Part shown: in pieces, positions 1 to 10,423 of the stretch
Numbering within the stretch: the first letter of the stretch is position 1
Layout: each line of letters opens with the position of its first letter
Origin: an uncultured Eubacteriales bacterium
GTDB lineage: Bacteria > Bacillota > Clostridia > Oscillospirales > Oscillospiraceae
NCBI GenBank assembly: GCA_949296115.1
Contig: CASFNR010000007.1
Location: forward strand, 1-61,859
Direction of reading: 5' to 3'
Length of the DNA stretch: 61,859 nt
Notes under the pieces: generated by a model
Databases searched by the model: none
The model's input: only the letters and a program-made list of their open reading frames with translations
Told to the model about the DNA's origin: nothing
Translations under genes and position numbers: made by a program

Positions 1-1
1 A

Positions 2-364
2 GATAACCGGTCCTTCCTCCAGCGGCTGCTGGGGATTGACGCTCCCAAGGTGGAGTTCTGGGTGGGCAATACCAAACTGGGCGAAGTGAAGGTGGAAGAA
101 GGCAAGACCTCCACTTTTGCCTACGACACCGACAAGGGCGGCCTGAAGCTGGGCAAAAACACGGTGACCGCCAAGTTCACCGGCTCCGGGAACCTTCAGG
201 GCTGTGAGGAGACGCTGGTCATCAACCTCCAGACCACCTCCGCCAGCGCCCCCACCGGGGACACCAGCAACATTCAGCTGTGGACGGCGGCCCTGGCCGT
301 CAGCGTCCTGGCCCTGGTCGGCCTGGGCGTGGGCACGGTGCTCTGCCGGAAGAAGCGGAAATAA
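2..364 (+). CDS. C-terminal end of a surface-anchored protein (5' truncated by window)
   Basis: The reading frame is open from the first bases of the window, so only the last ~120 residues are present. A beta-rich extracellular segment is followed by a short Thr/Ser-rich linker, a PTGD motif, a hydrophobic span of about 20 residues and a C-terminal CRKKRK tail. This is the layout of a Gram-positive cell-wall sorting signal, although the motif reads APTGD rather than a canonical LPXTG. A class B sortase is encoded at 13979-14785 and could act on it, which is inference. A perfect hairpin follows at 375-413. A GTG at position 50 is in frame but is internal, because the frame continues upstream without a stop. 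Function beyond surface display cannot be read. Confidence 0.75.
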   Translation, partial: DNRSFLQRLLGIDAPKVEFWVGNTKLGEVKVEEGKTSTFAYDTDKGGLKLGKNTVTAKFTGSGNLQGCEETLVINLQTTSASAPTGDTSNIQLWTAALAVSVLALVGLGVGTVLCRKKRK

Positions 365-374
365 CCCAACATAA

Positions 375-413
375 GCAAGGCCCCCGGCGGTTTCAATCCG
401 CCGGGGGCCTTGC
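375..413 (+). terminator. Terminator hairpin after the surface protein
   Basis: A perfect inverted repeat of 16 bases (GCAAGGCCCCCGGCGG and its complement) encloses a 7-base loop, 11 bases after the stop codon. There is no long T run behind it, so termination strength is uncertain. The stretch 414-657 that follows holds no gene I can support, only the palindromic repeat at 552-598. Confidence 0.7.
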
Positions 414-551
414 TGCGCGTAAAAGTAATTGACGGGAATACTTCGAGCCGCTGTGCCCTTCTTTTTGATTGTATGACGGCAAAATCCCAATCATGACTTT
501 CTGAATTCTGACGTGTATGGTTGGCCTGGGATTCCTTCCGGAATCAGGAAC

Positions 552-598
552 CGCCCCACTTGTTATCCGGCATGCGATCCTGTCTGACAAATGGGGTG
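552..598. repeat. Palindromic intergenic repeat, copy 1
   Basis: An imperfect ~47-bp palindrome whose arms begin CCCCACTTGTTA and end ACAAATGGGG. A related palindrome lies at 11115-11161, in intergenic DNA flanking the cohesin/dockerin cluster on its other side. The two copies share the arm pattern CCCCNYTTGTTA...CAGTATG/GATCCTGTC...ACAARYGGGGTGCAG but differ at several positions. Such elements are often terminators or REP-like repeats; function here is unknown. Confidence 0.6.
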
Positions 599-657
599 CA
601 GCATATTTCAGTGACTTTTGCTATCCCCGTCTTGTTCCCGGCCGGCCTGCGGCAGCA

Positions 658-1203
658 TCATTTATTGGGGTAGTTCTGATCAAAGGCATCCCGGGCATCC
701 TTCACATCGTCCTTTGTCGGCGTATAATCCTTAATCGCAGACTTGAATTCCTTTTCGGAGATACCGCCAAGGTCGGCGCCTACCTTGCCTTTTTTGGCAA
801 ATCCAAGCAGCATCTCCATGAACATCATTCCGGCCAGATAAATGCAGCCAAAGGTCGCCGCAGCGCCGGCCAGGGAGCCGATTCCGGGAATCGCAGCGGT
901 CACCAGCTCTACCGCAAAAACACCGACCAGGTTGGCCGCAATGTTGGACAGCGCCGCACTGGCCAGGACCTTCAGAATGCTATCTCTGATGGGAATCGTC
1001 AGACACTTGCAGATCTTGATGTACATTGCCCACACTGCGCCGACGCAGGAGATAATCATGGCAGGCAGTCCCAGGATGGGAAACATTCCGCCAACCGCCG
1101 TCGCACAGGCGGCTGCCATGGCGCAGTTGAAAATGATTTTTTCCGCCTCATCGGCACATTGATAATAGCACTTCAGACCTTTTGCAACTTCGTTCAGTCT
1201 CAT
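658..1203 (-). CDS. Small hydrophobic glycine-rich membrane protein (unknown function)
   Basis: This 181-residue protein has an N-terminal amphipathic segment, three to four hydrophobic Gly/Ala-rich spans (about residues 25-60, 75-105 and 110-135) and a charged tail. The Gly-rich spans recall DUF697/YcjF-type membrane domains, but I do not recognise the family with confidence. It is a paralogue of the frameshifted gene just upstream (1232-1823): both share an alternating Ala/Gly hydrophobic core and a similar segment of the form G-x-D-x-x-x-(I/M)-(S/T)-x-(K/R)-E near the C-terminus. An AGGAGG ribosome binding site lies 8 bases before the ATG, and the two genes are 28 bases apart, so they are probably co-transcribed. 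Confidence 0.6.
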   Translation of the reverse strand: MRLNEVAKGLKCYYQCADEAEKIIFNCAMAAACATAVGGMFPILGLPAMIISCVGAVWAMYIKICKCLTIPIRDSILKVLASAALSNIAANLVGVFAVELVTAAIPGIGSLAGAAATFGCIYLAGMMFMEMLLGFAKKGKVGADLGGISEKEFKSAIKDYTPTKDDVKDARDAFDQNYPNK

Positions 1204-1231
1204 AATTTGTATCCTCCTTTGTTTGATTTGC

Positions 1232-1823
1232 TTAGTTTGTGATTTCTACCGTTTCGTTTCCGGTAATCGTCCCATTCTTCCGTCCTTCTTTGTACTTGCG
1301 GCTTTCGTTTCTCAGCAACGACTCAATGTTTTCGCCTTTCATGACATCGTCCATCTTGATCTCGATCTCCCTGGGGGTCATTTCAGAAGGATCTGTACCA
1401 GCCCCCATAAGACCATTGAGAAGCTTCAGGTACCACCATGACCACAGAGTAGTCCAGGGCGGCCATGATCAGGGAGGAGGCCGCATTGCCAATGCCGGTC
1501 AGAGAGAGCACCGTGGCCAGGGCAACGCTGCCAACGACGGAAACAGCGCCCTGCATGAGGTTGCTCAGTACGGCAGAGGCCAGAGATTTCATGGCCACTT
1601 TGGAGAATTTCAGGCCCAGACGGTAATTGATGCGGAAATACATGGTCCAGATGAAGCCCGCCATTGCGGCCAGTGCGGCCCCGCTGCCGACCCCGGGAAG
1701 CCAGGCTACTCCGATGCCGGAGGCAGCGGCGCCCAGCGCATGGGTCTTGATAATTTCCGCCAGATCCTGGGACATGGTTTTGTCCTGCTGATCAACGCAG
1801 CCGGGATTCAGCCTGGGCGTCAT
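1232..1823 (-). pseudogene. Frameshifted paralogue of the hydrophobic membrane protein
   Basis: The first frame (MTPRL or the internal MSQDL start) runs to 1383, but the paralogous C-terminus continues in another frame from about 1436 to a stop at 1232. That tail starts YLKLLNGLMGAGTDPSEM and ends VEITN. Removing one G from GTGGTAC near 1436 restores one protein that aligns with its neighbour at 658-1203. The start is also doubtful: the frame is open upstream to about 1880 without a start codon, and neither candidate ATG has a good ribosome binding site. This suggests 5' truncation as well. A sequencing error could explain the frameshift but not the missing start region. Confidence 0.6.
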
Positions 1824-1855
1824 CGCCTTGGCCAGTTTACCGGCTTCGCTTTCCA

Positions 1856-2077
1856 GTGCTGCGCCACACCTTCACCGATGAAAAGATGGCGAAGCATCTG
1901 TGGGAAACCAAGCTGTTCCTGATTCCCATGGCCTCTTACTGCAAGAAGTATTACCCTCAGTATGCCAATGCGTTCAGCATCCTCAAAAGCAGCATCACCA
2001 CCTTGAATGACAGCATGGACGCCATGCTGGAGCGGGTTGCCCCGGAGTCAGTGAAAACAGAGGATGGATTCACATGA
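1856..2077 (+). pseudogene. 3' remnant of a plus-strand gene, unknown family
   Basis: About 70 residues (FTDEKMAKHLWETKLF...) have normal-looking amino-acid composition and end 65 bases before a strong terminator. There is no plausible promoter, ribosome binding site or 5' half: upstream the frame runs into the opposite-strand gene at 1823. It therefore looks like the tail of a gene cut at roughly 1824-1880. I do not recognise the family, and a spurious reading frame is the alternative. Confidence 0.4.
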
Positions 2078-2142
2078 CTTGCCATCTCCTTTGATTTTCC
2101 GCAGGGCTTTGCGCCTGCGGGAAACAACCCGAATGAAACCGC

Positions 2143-2185
2143 GCCCCGGCGCAGGAACATCCATGTCCTGCGCCGGGGCTTTATC
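2143..2185 (+). terminator. Intrinsic terminator of the gene remnant
   Basis: A perfect 14-bp stem (GCCCCGGCGCAGGA and its complement, 2143-2156 with 2166-2179) is followed by TTTATCATCAATTT. It lies downstream of the remnant at 1856-2077 and upstream of the cohesin gene promoter. Confidence 0.75.
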
Positions 2186-2218
2186 ATCAATTTCGCCGAA
2201 AAACGCGTGATAAAAGAA

Positions 2219-2246
2219 TTGCATTTATCCTTGGATATGCTATAAT
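2219..2246 (+). promoter_or_regulatory. Sigma-A type promoter of the cohesin/dockerin cluster
   Basis: TTGCAT (2219-2224) and TATAAT (2241-2246) are separated by 16 bases, about 95 bases before the start codon at 2341. Confidence 0.65.
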
Positions 2247-2340
2247 TTTCAATAGATTGCAGAATGGATGAACCTGTATATTTTACCGTTAAGCCGATGG
2301 GGCCGCTGGCGGCGGAACTCATCCAGAAAGGAAAGAGGGC

Positions 2341-3324
2341 ATGAAACAGATTTTATTGTTGTTCCTTGCTTTTGCGCTGCTGTGTCCGCTGAATACCGGC
2401 TATGCGGCGCAGGACCCTACCATCACCGTATCCCAGGGCGAAGCCGTCCCCGGTGGTCAGGTTTCGCTTGCCGTATCCCTGTCGGAAAATCCGGGAATTG
2501 TAGGGATGACATTGAATTTTGACTACGACCGGCAGCGGTTGGAACTGCTCCAGATTACGCCGGAGGGCCTGGATGGGACCTGGTATACGGCAGAGGCGGC
2601 AACTTGGGCCAGTTCCTCGGGAGACAGCGCTTATAACGGAAGCTTTCTCACCCTGACCTTCCGGGTGCGGGAGGACGCCCAGCCCGGTTTTGCGCCGGTG
2701 TCGGTGAAGCTGGAATCCGGAGACATCTGCAACAATGCCCTGGAGCCGGTGGACTTTGCAGTGGTTTCCGGGGGAGTGGAGATCGCAGCCCACGGACTGA
2801 CGGGCACCATCGCATCATGGAACAGTCTCTGCGATGCGGCAGCGGCGTTATATGCTCCGGAGAAACCAGATGGGGAGATTGAACAGGACATTCGGGGCGG
2901 AGGAAAAGATGCGCTGTATGCCGCTGACACGGCGGCGGCAGAGGGCAGGCAGCAGTTCTCCTTCCGGAACCTGAAGGCCGGAAGCTACAAGCTGGCAATC
3001 TGCAAGCCCGGCGGGTATGTGGTCAAAATCCTGCCCGTAGAGATTGAGGGAACAGTTGATCTGGGCGTTATCAAGCTGTGGCTGTACGGGGACGTAGTTT
3101 ATGACGGCGTCATTCAGGAAAGCGACGCCCAGCAGCTGCAGCGCTACATTGTGGGAGAACCGTCGGTGTTTGGCAGCGGGAGTCCGGAGGACGAGGCGGA
3201 TCGCCTGAAGGCGGCAAATGTAGGGATTTTCTCTGATGGAGATGAGGAACTGGAGAGCGGCGATGTGCTGCAGATTCGGCGCTATATCGCCGGACTGCCT
3301 TCCGTCTTTTCCCTGATTCCCTGA
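2341..3324 (+). CDS. Secreted cohesin protein with C-terminal dockerin-like region
   Basis: The 327-residue product starts with a signal peptide (about residues 1-22). A cohesin-type beta-sandwich follows (about 26-150, with the DYDRQRLELLQI strand and G-S-F-L-T-L-T-F motif typical of PF00963). Next come a carboxypeptidase-regulatory/prealbumin-like domain (about 152-245) and a C-terminal duplicated helix-loop module (GDVVYDG...QQLQRYIVG and ...SGDVLQIRRYIAG). The last resembles a type I dockerin, but its calcium loops are imperfect: the Asn at loop position 3 is missing in the first and an insertion disturbs the second. Cohesins bind dockerins in scaffold complexes, so this could be an adaptor joining the dockerin protein at 3376-10354 to the anchored cohesin at 10424. 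It is first in the likely operon. Confidence 0.75.
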   Translation: MKQILLLFLAFALLCPLNTGYAAQDPTITVSQGEAVPGGQVSLAVSLSENPGIVGMTLNFDYDRQRLELLQITPEGLDGTWYTAEAATWASSSGDSAYNGSFLTLTFRVREDAQPGFAPVSVKLESGDICNNALEPVDFAVVSGGVEIAAHGLTGTIASWNSLCDAAAALYAPEKPDGEIEQDIRGGGKDALYAADTAAAEGRQQFSFRNLKAGSYKLAICKPGGYVVKILPVEIEGTVDLGVIKLWLYGDVVYDGVIQESDAQQLQRYIVGEPSVFGSGSPEDEADRLKAANVGIFSDGDEELESGDVLQIRRYIAGLPSVFSLIP

Positions 3325-3375
3325 CGGCAGAAAGAATGGAACCCAGAGACGAGTAGAAAATGAGGAGGAAGCCAG

Positions 3376-6300
3376 ATGGCAAAACGGATCATATCCCTGG
3401 TATTGTGCATGGCAATGGTGATTTCACTCCTGCCCGGTGTTGCCGGGGCAGCGGAAATCACGGACCCGACAGTGGTGGAAGTTTCAACGGAAGAATCCAC
3501 AGCGGCGGAAACCACCGTGGTGGAACCAACGGTGACGGAAACTGCGGCGGCGCAGCCAACGGTGACGGAAACCACGGCAGGGACGGAAGCACCCACAGAA
3601 GCGCCCACGGTCGTGACGGAGGCGCCTACCGTGCCGGAAACTGCGGCAGAACCCACGGAAGCAGCGCCTGCGGTGGTGGAAACCACGGCAGAAACGGTTC
3701 CGGAGCCGGAAGCTCCGGCGGTTTACACCCCGGAGGATGGGCAGCTGGCAGCGATCCTGAGCCGGGATGACGGCATGTGGCTGTTCCCACTGGATAAGGA
3801 ATTCTACGGAAATATTTCCGACTGGAACGGCTGCCGGGGAGAGAATCCCTGCCTGTTCTGCGGCGAAGTACATAACGGCTGCGGGGATGCAAATCACGGC
3901 CAGGCCTGGTATGGGGCCTGGGGGCTGGACATTTCCGTGCCGGAGGGCACGCCGGTGTATGCCCCTGCCAACGGCACCATCTGGTGGACGGACCGGGCGT
4001 GGGACAGTCTGGGTTATACGGCGATTCTGGAGCATCCGGCGGAGGAAGGCTGGGCTTACTATACGGTTCTGAGCCATCTTGAGGGGGTAGATCTGCCCTC
4101 CGGCACGGCTGTGGCCGTGGGAGAATCCATTGCCCGCACCGGCAGCAGCGGTGCGGAAGACGAGGCAGCCCATCTGGTGTATGCTCTGTTCATGGCCCCG
4201 GCGGGGCTGGGGGCCCGGATTGCTGCTGACCCGGAGCGGGAACTGGAGGAAATCCAGGCGGCGGGCTGGCTGGAAGAGAGCCAGGGCACCGGCATGATCA
4301 ACAACAACCCCGCCGTCTGGAGCCAGGCCCAGCCGGAGACGGAGGACGGGGCTGTGCTGGAGGCATTTTCCCGGCATACCGGCACCGTGGGCTACACTTT
4401 TGACGTGGAATCCGTGACCGCCGGGGAAACAACAGAACCGGAGCAGCCGGAGGAAAACCAGGCGGCAGCCAACGAAGACACCCAGGAAGAAACGACGGCC
4501 CCCACGGAGGAGACCGTCCCGGCAGAGAGCCAGGGGGACGCCGCCGGAACAGAACCCGGCCCGGTTACATACGGCACGATTGTTGCCTCCGGCACCTGCG
4601 GCGAAAATCTCACCTGGACCCTGGACGATGCGGGGGTACTGACCATCTCCGGCAGTGGGGCTATGGCAGACTATCCTTATGAGGCAAGTGTTCCTTGGTA
4701 TCCTGAACGGGCGAGAATTACGCAGGTTTCTTTGCCCGAGGGACTGAGCAACATTGGCACCTATACATTCTATGAATGCAGCAGTCTTGCCAGTATCACG
4801 ATACCGGATAGTGTAACCAGTATTGGCGATTCTGCATTCTTTGACTGCGGCAGTCTTACCAGAATCACCATACCGGAAAGTGTGACCAATATTGGGGAAA
4901 GCGCGTTCTCTTGGTGCAGCAGTCTCACCAGTATTACCATACCAGACGGTGTGACCAGTATCAACTTTGGTACATTCTCTGGATGCAGCAATCTTACCAG
5001 TATCACGATCCCGGATGGCGTAACCAGTATCGGTGGTTCTGCATTCAGTAGATGCAGCAGTCTTACCAGTATCATCATCCCAGATGGTGTAACCAGCATT
5101 GGCAATTATGCGTTCTATAGATGCAGCAGTCTTACCAGCATCACCATACCAGACGGTGTGACCAGTATTGACACGTACGCATTCGAAGGATGCAGCAGTC
5201 TTACCAGTATCACGATCCCGGATAGTGTGACCAGCATCGGCGATCGGATATTCTATGGATGCAGCAATCTTACCAGCATTGCGATCCCGGATGGTGTGAG
5301 CAATATTGGCAATTATGTTTTCTATGGATGCAACAGTCTTGCCAGTATCACCATACCGGGTGGCGTGACCAACATTGGCAATTATGCATTCTATGGCTGT
5401 AGCAGTCTTACCAGTATCACGATCCCGGATAGTGTAACCAGTATTGGTCATTGTGCATTTGAGGGTTGCAGCAGCCTTACCAATATCACGATACCGGATG
5501 GTGTAACCAGTGTCGGTTATCAGACATTTTCTGGGTGCATCAGTCTTGCCAGTATCACGATCCCGGATGGTGTGACCAGTATCGGCAGTCATGCATTCTC
5601 TTGGTGCCGCAATCTTACCAGTATCACAATTCCGGGTGGCGTGACCAGTATCAGCTATCGGACGTTCTATGAGTGCAGCAGTCTTACCAGCATTGCGATT
5701 CCGGATGGTGTGAGAACGATCCAAAGCAATGCCTTTATGTATTGTAGCAACCTAGCCATTGTTATCTTGCCGGGCAGCCTAACCAACATCGACAATTCCG
5801 TGTTCGTGAGCTGCGATCGTCTGGCGGACATTTACTACCGTGGAACGGAACAAATGTGGTCACAAATTGAAATAGGCACGAATAACGACGCATGGTTGGA
5901 CAAAGTCCGCTTTTCCCCGGAAGCCGCAGACGTCGAAGACATTCCGCTTTCTGCGCTCTCTTTGGTTGTATATGCCAATGAGAATGAGGCGGATAAGGAG
6001 ACGGAGAAGTTTGTGCTCTGCCCGAACGTGACGGTCCGTACAGACGCTCAGAGCGTTCTTACAGACGACAAGGGGCAGGCCACGATCTCTGCTCAGAGTG
6101 GTCTGGTTACATTTGAAAAAGAGGGCTATGTTTCCCGCTCCCTGACCCTGGAACAGCTGAAGGAAAACAGCAGTGTGTACTTACAGAAGGAGTCAAAGTA
6201 TCCGGTCATCAATGCCCTGTGGATGGGGGAAACGGATCTTCTCCGGGAAGAGGTGGAGCTGGATCCCCTGGGAGAGGAGAGCATCACCATTACGCCGGAG

Positions 6301-9300
6301 GTATATTGGGGCGAAGGAGAAATGAAGAGTCTGGTCCTGTACCAGAATGGCAATTCCATTCCCCTGACCGAAGGAGAGAATACCGTGATCCCCGCCAAAT
6401 CCCTGGATATTACGGAGAAGATTTATCTGGTTGCCACCAATACCGAAGGGGTTTCCAGCCGAAAAGCAGTAAAGATTGCAAACGGCGAAGACCCCGGCCT
6501 GAATTTCTCCTTCAAACTGGGGGATAGTCTGTCTTTCACATTGCCGGACAGCCTGGGCCCCTTGGGCGATATGAAGTTCAGTTTGGGTTTGAGTCAGATG
6601 GTTCCGGTGGAGGTCTCCGTGGAGGATGGAAAGGTCTTTGCCGCCATCGGTTTCCGACAGGCCGGGGAAACAGAGGAAAAAGAGGGCAAGACCGTTTGGA
6701 CAAAGAAAACCTGCCAAGGCGTAAAAGATTTGCTGGAGAAAGTTTCCGATGCAGAAGATGCAATCAGCCGGTACCAACGGATCAGAGACGCCATGCAGGC
6801 TTTTGGCGGAAGTCTGGCCACGGTCGATGGCAGCTTCGGTGCGGAGGCCGGCATCTCCATTATGGGCTTTGCGGAAGGGTATCTGGATGCCAATCACCAA
6901 TTTGTGCTGACTTCCAGCGGCGGCATTATCGTTTTGGATGGTGCAGTCAACGGGAGCAAGCCATTTGTTCTGGGACCGGTGCCCATGTTCTTCGAGTTTG
7001 AATTAAGCGCTGAGGTGGAAGCACAATTCAATCTGTTCCTGAATCAAAAGATCAAGGAGTTTACACCGAAGATTGAGCTGAAGGGCGATCTGGCGCTCAG
7101 CGGCGGCGTTGGCGTCGGTCTCGCCAAGGTGCTGAGTGTATCCGGCGGGCTGAAAGGTTCCCTTCCCTCAAAGCTGAACCTGGATGAGGGAAAAATCCAG
7201 TATTTCCAGCTCCGGGCAGTGCTGGACTGGTATGCCAAGCTGAAAGTCCTCTTCGCCTCCTTCAGCATCGGCCCCGGGCAGGGGGCTGCGCTGCTGACGG
7301 CGGCAGATGGCTACAATCCCATGTTCGACGCCTCCCAGTACACCATGGATGACCTGAGTTATCTGAGCCGGGGCTCCAGCTTTATGGGCAGAAGCATGGC
7401 GGGAATCAGTACTTACGCAGTGAACAACAACGCCCCCTTCGTGTCCAACGCCTATGAAGGGGCAGACCCCCAGGCGGTCAGCTTCTCCGACGGCAGCCGG
7501 CTGGCGGTGTGGATCGGCTACAACAGCGCCTACGCCGGGGCGGACGCCCTGAACCTGTACTTCTCCTATTATGACCGGAACCACCGACGCCTACCCCGAC
7601 CTGCTGGTTGTGAATGACACCGCCTACCTGGTGTGGCAGGACGCCAACGGCAGCATTCCCGACGGGTCCGGGCTGGATGCCGCTGCCGGCATGATGGGCA
7701 TCACCGGAGCGGTCTTTGACCGGGAAAGCCGGCACTTCACCAGCAGCGCCGTCACAAGCGGCGGGGTGCTGGATATGAACCCCGTGCTCTGCGGCGGCAG
7801 CGATCAGGTGTATGTGGTGTGGCAGCGCAGCGGCTCCAACAACTGGTTCGGCCAGGACACCAGCAACAGCATCCTCTGCAGCCAGTATTCCGGCGGCAGC
7901 TGGGGCACCCCGTCTACCCTGTACTCCGGCCTGGGCCCCATTCTGAGCCTGGATGCGGAATACAGCGGCGGTCTCAGCGTGGCCTACAGCGTGGACGGCG
8001 ACTGCAACCTGAGCACGGACACGGATGTGGAAGTGTATTGGAACGGAACCGCCCAGACCGCCAACGACTGGCTGGACAACGGCGTATGCCTGTCCGGCGG
8101 AGACCTGTACTGGTACAGCGGCGGCACGCTGGTGAAGAACGGGGAAAACGCCATGGCCGAGGGGACGGTATTTGCCAGCGACCGGTTCCAGATTCTCAAC
8201 GAGAACGGCGTCCGGGCGGTGGTGTATGTCACGGAGGACGGTCTGGCGTCGGTGCTGAATGCAGCCTATTATGACTATGGCAGCGGCAGCTGGGGCAGCC
8301 CCATCACCCTGTACCAGGGAGGAACCAGCATCCGTGCCTTCAGCGCCTCGGTGACGGCGGACGGACAGATCAGCGTGCTGATGCAGAGCCAGGCGGTGGT
8401 CGGAGACTATGCCTCCGGCGACCCCTACGGCGAAACCAGCATCATCTGGTACAACGCACCCATGGGCAGCAATCTGCGGGTGGATGAGGTGTGGTTTGAC
8501 AACGCCAACTATGTCCAGGACAAGTATATGCCCATCACCGTGACGGTGAGCAATACCGGGGAGCTGGCGGTAAACAATCTGCTGGTAGAACTGCTGGATG
8601 AAAGCGGGACTGTACTGCATACCGAGTCCTTCTCCCAGACCATTCTCTCGGGGCAGAGCGCAGAACTGACGGTGAATTATAAAATAGTCGAAATTGTGCA
8701 GGGCCGGAAGATTACCCTGAAGGTGACAGCGCCGGAAGTGGCGGAAACCAACACCGAGGACAATACGGCGCAGATGGTGCTGGGGTGGAATGACCTGAAG
8801 GTGGAAAATGTCCGCTGGGGCACCACCACCGAAGGTACGATTGTGATTCACGCCAGCATCGTCAACCAGGGCTACGAAGCCCAGAGCAATGTGAAAGCAG
8901 AGCTGCGGGAAGAAAGCCCCAGCGGCAATGTAGTGGCGGAAACGGTGGTGACGGAGCTGGCTCCCTTCAGTCTGGAGAATGTGAGCTTTACTCTGCCGCA
9001 GGCAGACGGAAAGGTTTACTATGTCTGCGTGGAGCACCGGGAAACAGACCAGAACTACGGCAATGACAACAGCTATGTGCGCATCTCGGAGGAGCTTCCC
9101 ACAGAGGGGGTCTGCGGAGAGAATGTGCGCTGGAGCATGGACCCGGAGCGCGGGGTGCTGACCATTCAGGGCAGCGGAGCCATGGAGGACTTCACCCAGG
9201 AGGGCGAAGCACCCTGGTCCGGTTACGGAGCTGACATCCGCACCGTGATTGTGGAAGAGGGCGTAACGTCGGTTGGCACGCTGGCGTTTGCCGGCAGCAG

Positions 9301-10354
9301 CGGACTGGAGACGGTCACCCTCTGCGCCAGCGTCAGCCAGGTGGGCGCCCAGGCGTTTGCAGGGTGCGATCGGCTGACCACGGTGGAATTTGAGCATGGA
9401 ACGGGAGATCCGATCCATATTGCCCAGACGGCATTCAGCTCCGACAGCGAGAAGGTGCTGGAAGTATGTGTGCCGGATCCCGACGCTGTGAACCCGGAGA
9501 TTGCAGGCTATGACTGGGGACAGGAAAACCTGACGGTAAGTTTCGCTCCCCTTTCCTGCCGGCACGAACCGGTAACTGACCCGGCGGTTCCGGCGACCTG
9601 CACCAGAACGGGACTGACGGAGGGCTCCCACTGCAGTCTCTGCCAGGCGGTTCTGGTGGAACAGCGGGTAACGCCTTCCCTGGGACACACGGCGGTCAGC
9701 GATCCGGCGGTTTCTGCAACCTGCACCGAGAACGGCAAGACCGCAGGCAGCCATTGCTCGGTATGCGGAGAAATCCTGGTGGCCCAGGAGGTTATCCCGG
9801 CTGCGGGACACCGCTTTGGCCCCTGGGAAGTGATTCAGGCGCCCAGCCTTACGGCAGACGGCGTGGAGCAGAGAGTGTGCCAGAATGCCGGGTGTGGAGA
9901 AGTTGAAACGAGACCGGTGAAGGCAGTGATTTACACCGTAACCTACGACGCCAATGGCGGCAGCGGTGCGCCGGAAGCCCAGCGGAAGTTGGAAGGGGAC
10001 ACGCTGACGCTTACCCAGCAGGTGCCGTCCTATCCGGGGTACACGTTCCTGGGGTGGGCGTCCCAGCGGCTGGCGCTGACTGCGGAGTATAAGCCCGGAG
10101 ATGTTTACCAGGCGGATGAGGATATAACGCTGTACGCAGTGTGGAAAGCCAATGGCAGCCACATGCCCGGTGATGTCAACGGCGATGGGCGGGTCAGCAC
10201 GGCGGACTTTGTGACGCTGATGCGGCTGCTGGCAGGAGAGGAGCTGTATTTTGTGCCGAACTCCACAGACATCAACGGGGACAGCCGGGTGAACACCCTG
10301 GACTTCATTACCCTGATGAAATATCTGGCCGGGGAAACTGTAGAAATCCACTAA
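3376..10354 (+). pseudogene. Giant secreted LRR/CARDB/dockerin protein, interrupted by a one-base frameshift
   Basis: The gene reads as 3376-7617 plus 7571-10354 in a second frame. Removing one C from GACCGGA near 7576 joins them into about 2325 residues (YFSYYD-GTTDAYPDLLVV). Order of parts: signal peptide (1-25); Thr/Glu-rich linker to ~130; M23-like domain (~134-305) whose zinc histidines are replaced (A-W-G-L-D and H-L-V-Y instead of HxGxD and HLH); second linker; BspA-type leucine-rich repeats (~405-820); beta-sandwich region; propeller-like region spanning the frameshift; two CARDB-like domains; another LRR unit; two CxxC repeats; an InlB/Flg_new repeat; and a canonical type I dockerin (GDVNGDGRVSTADF and TDINGDSRVNTLDF) at the C-terminus. 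It probably serves as a surface adhesion cargo docked on a neighbouring cohesin. The ribosome binding site is GAGGAGG. The frameshift may be real or a sequencing error. Confidence 0.75.
4762..5796 (+). repeat. Fifteen tandem 69-bp units encoding 23-residue leucine-rich repeats
   Basis: Each unit encodes a variant of (A/T)F-x-x-C-S-S-L-T-S-I-T-I-P-D-G-V-T-S-I-G, the BspA/LRR_5 consensus. The DNA is strongly conserved between units, so unit number can change by recombination. A degenerate further unit follows to about 5870. Confidence 0.9.
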
Positions 10355-10368
10355 AGAAAAGGAAAAGA

Positions 10369-10396
10369 GACCTGGCAGGCGGCCGCCTGCCAGGTC
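10369..10396. terminator. Perfect 28-bp palindrome between dockerin and anchored-cohesin genes
   Basis: GACCTGGCAGGCGG and its exact complement are directly adjacent, 15 bases after the dockerin gene stop and 27 bases before the next start. There is no T run. It could be an RNA-processing or stabilising hairpin, a weak terminator, or a protein binding site. Confidence 0.5.
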
Positions 10397-10423
10397 CCGG
10401 AATGAGACAAGGATTATAACAAC

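Noticed and set aside
3484-5724. Minus-strand frame (746 codons) with regular repeats over the LRR region
   Set aside because: Its periodicity is only the antisense reading of the 69-bp tandem repeats; the plus-strand BspA-type repeats are the real signal.
4762-5796. Regular repeats that might suggest a CRISPR array
   Set aside because: The units are contiguous 69-bp coding repeats in frame, with no unique spacers and no cas genes nearby.
7560-7620. Programmed ribosomal frameshift joining the two halves of the dockerin protein
   Set aside because: No slippery heptamer, stimulatory stem or internal Shine-Dalgarno was seen at the junction. A mutation or sequence error is simpler.
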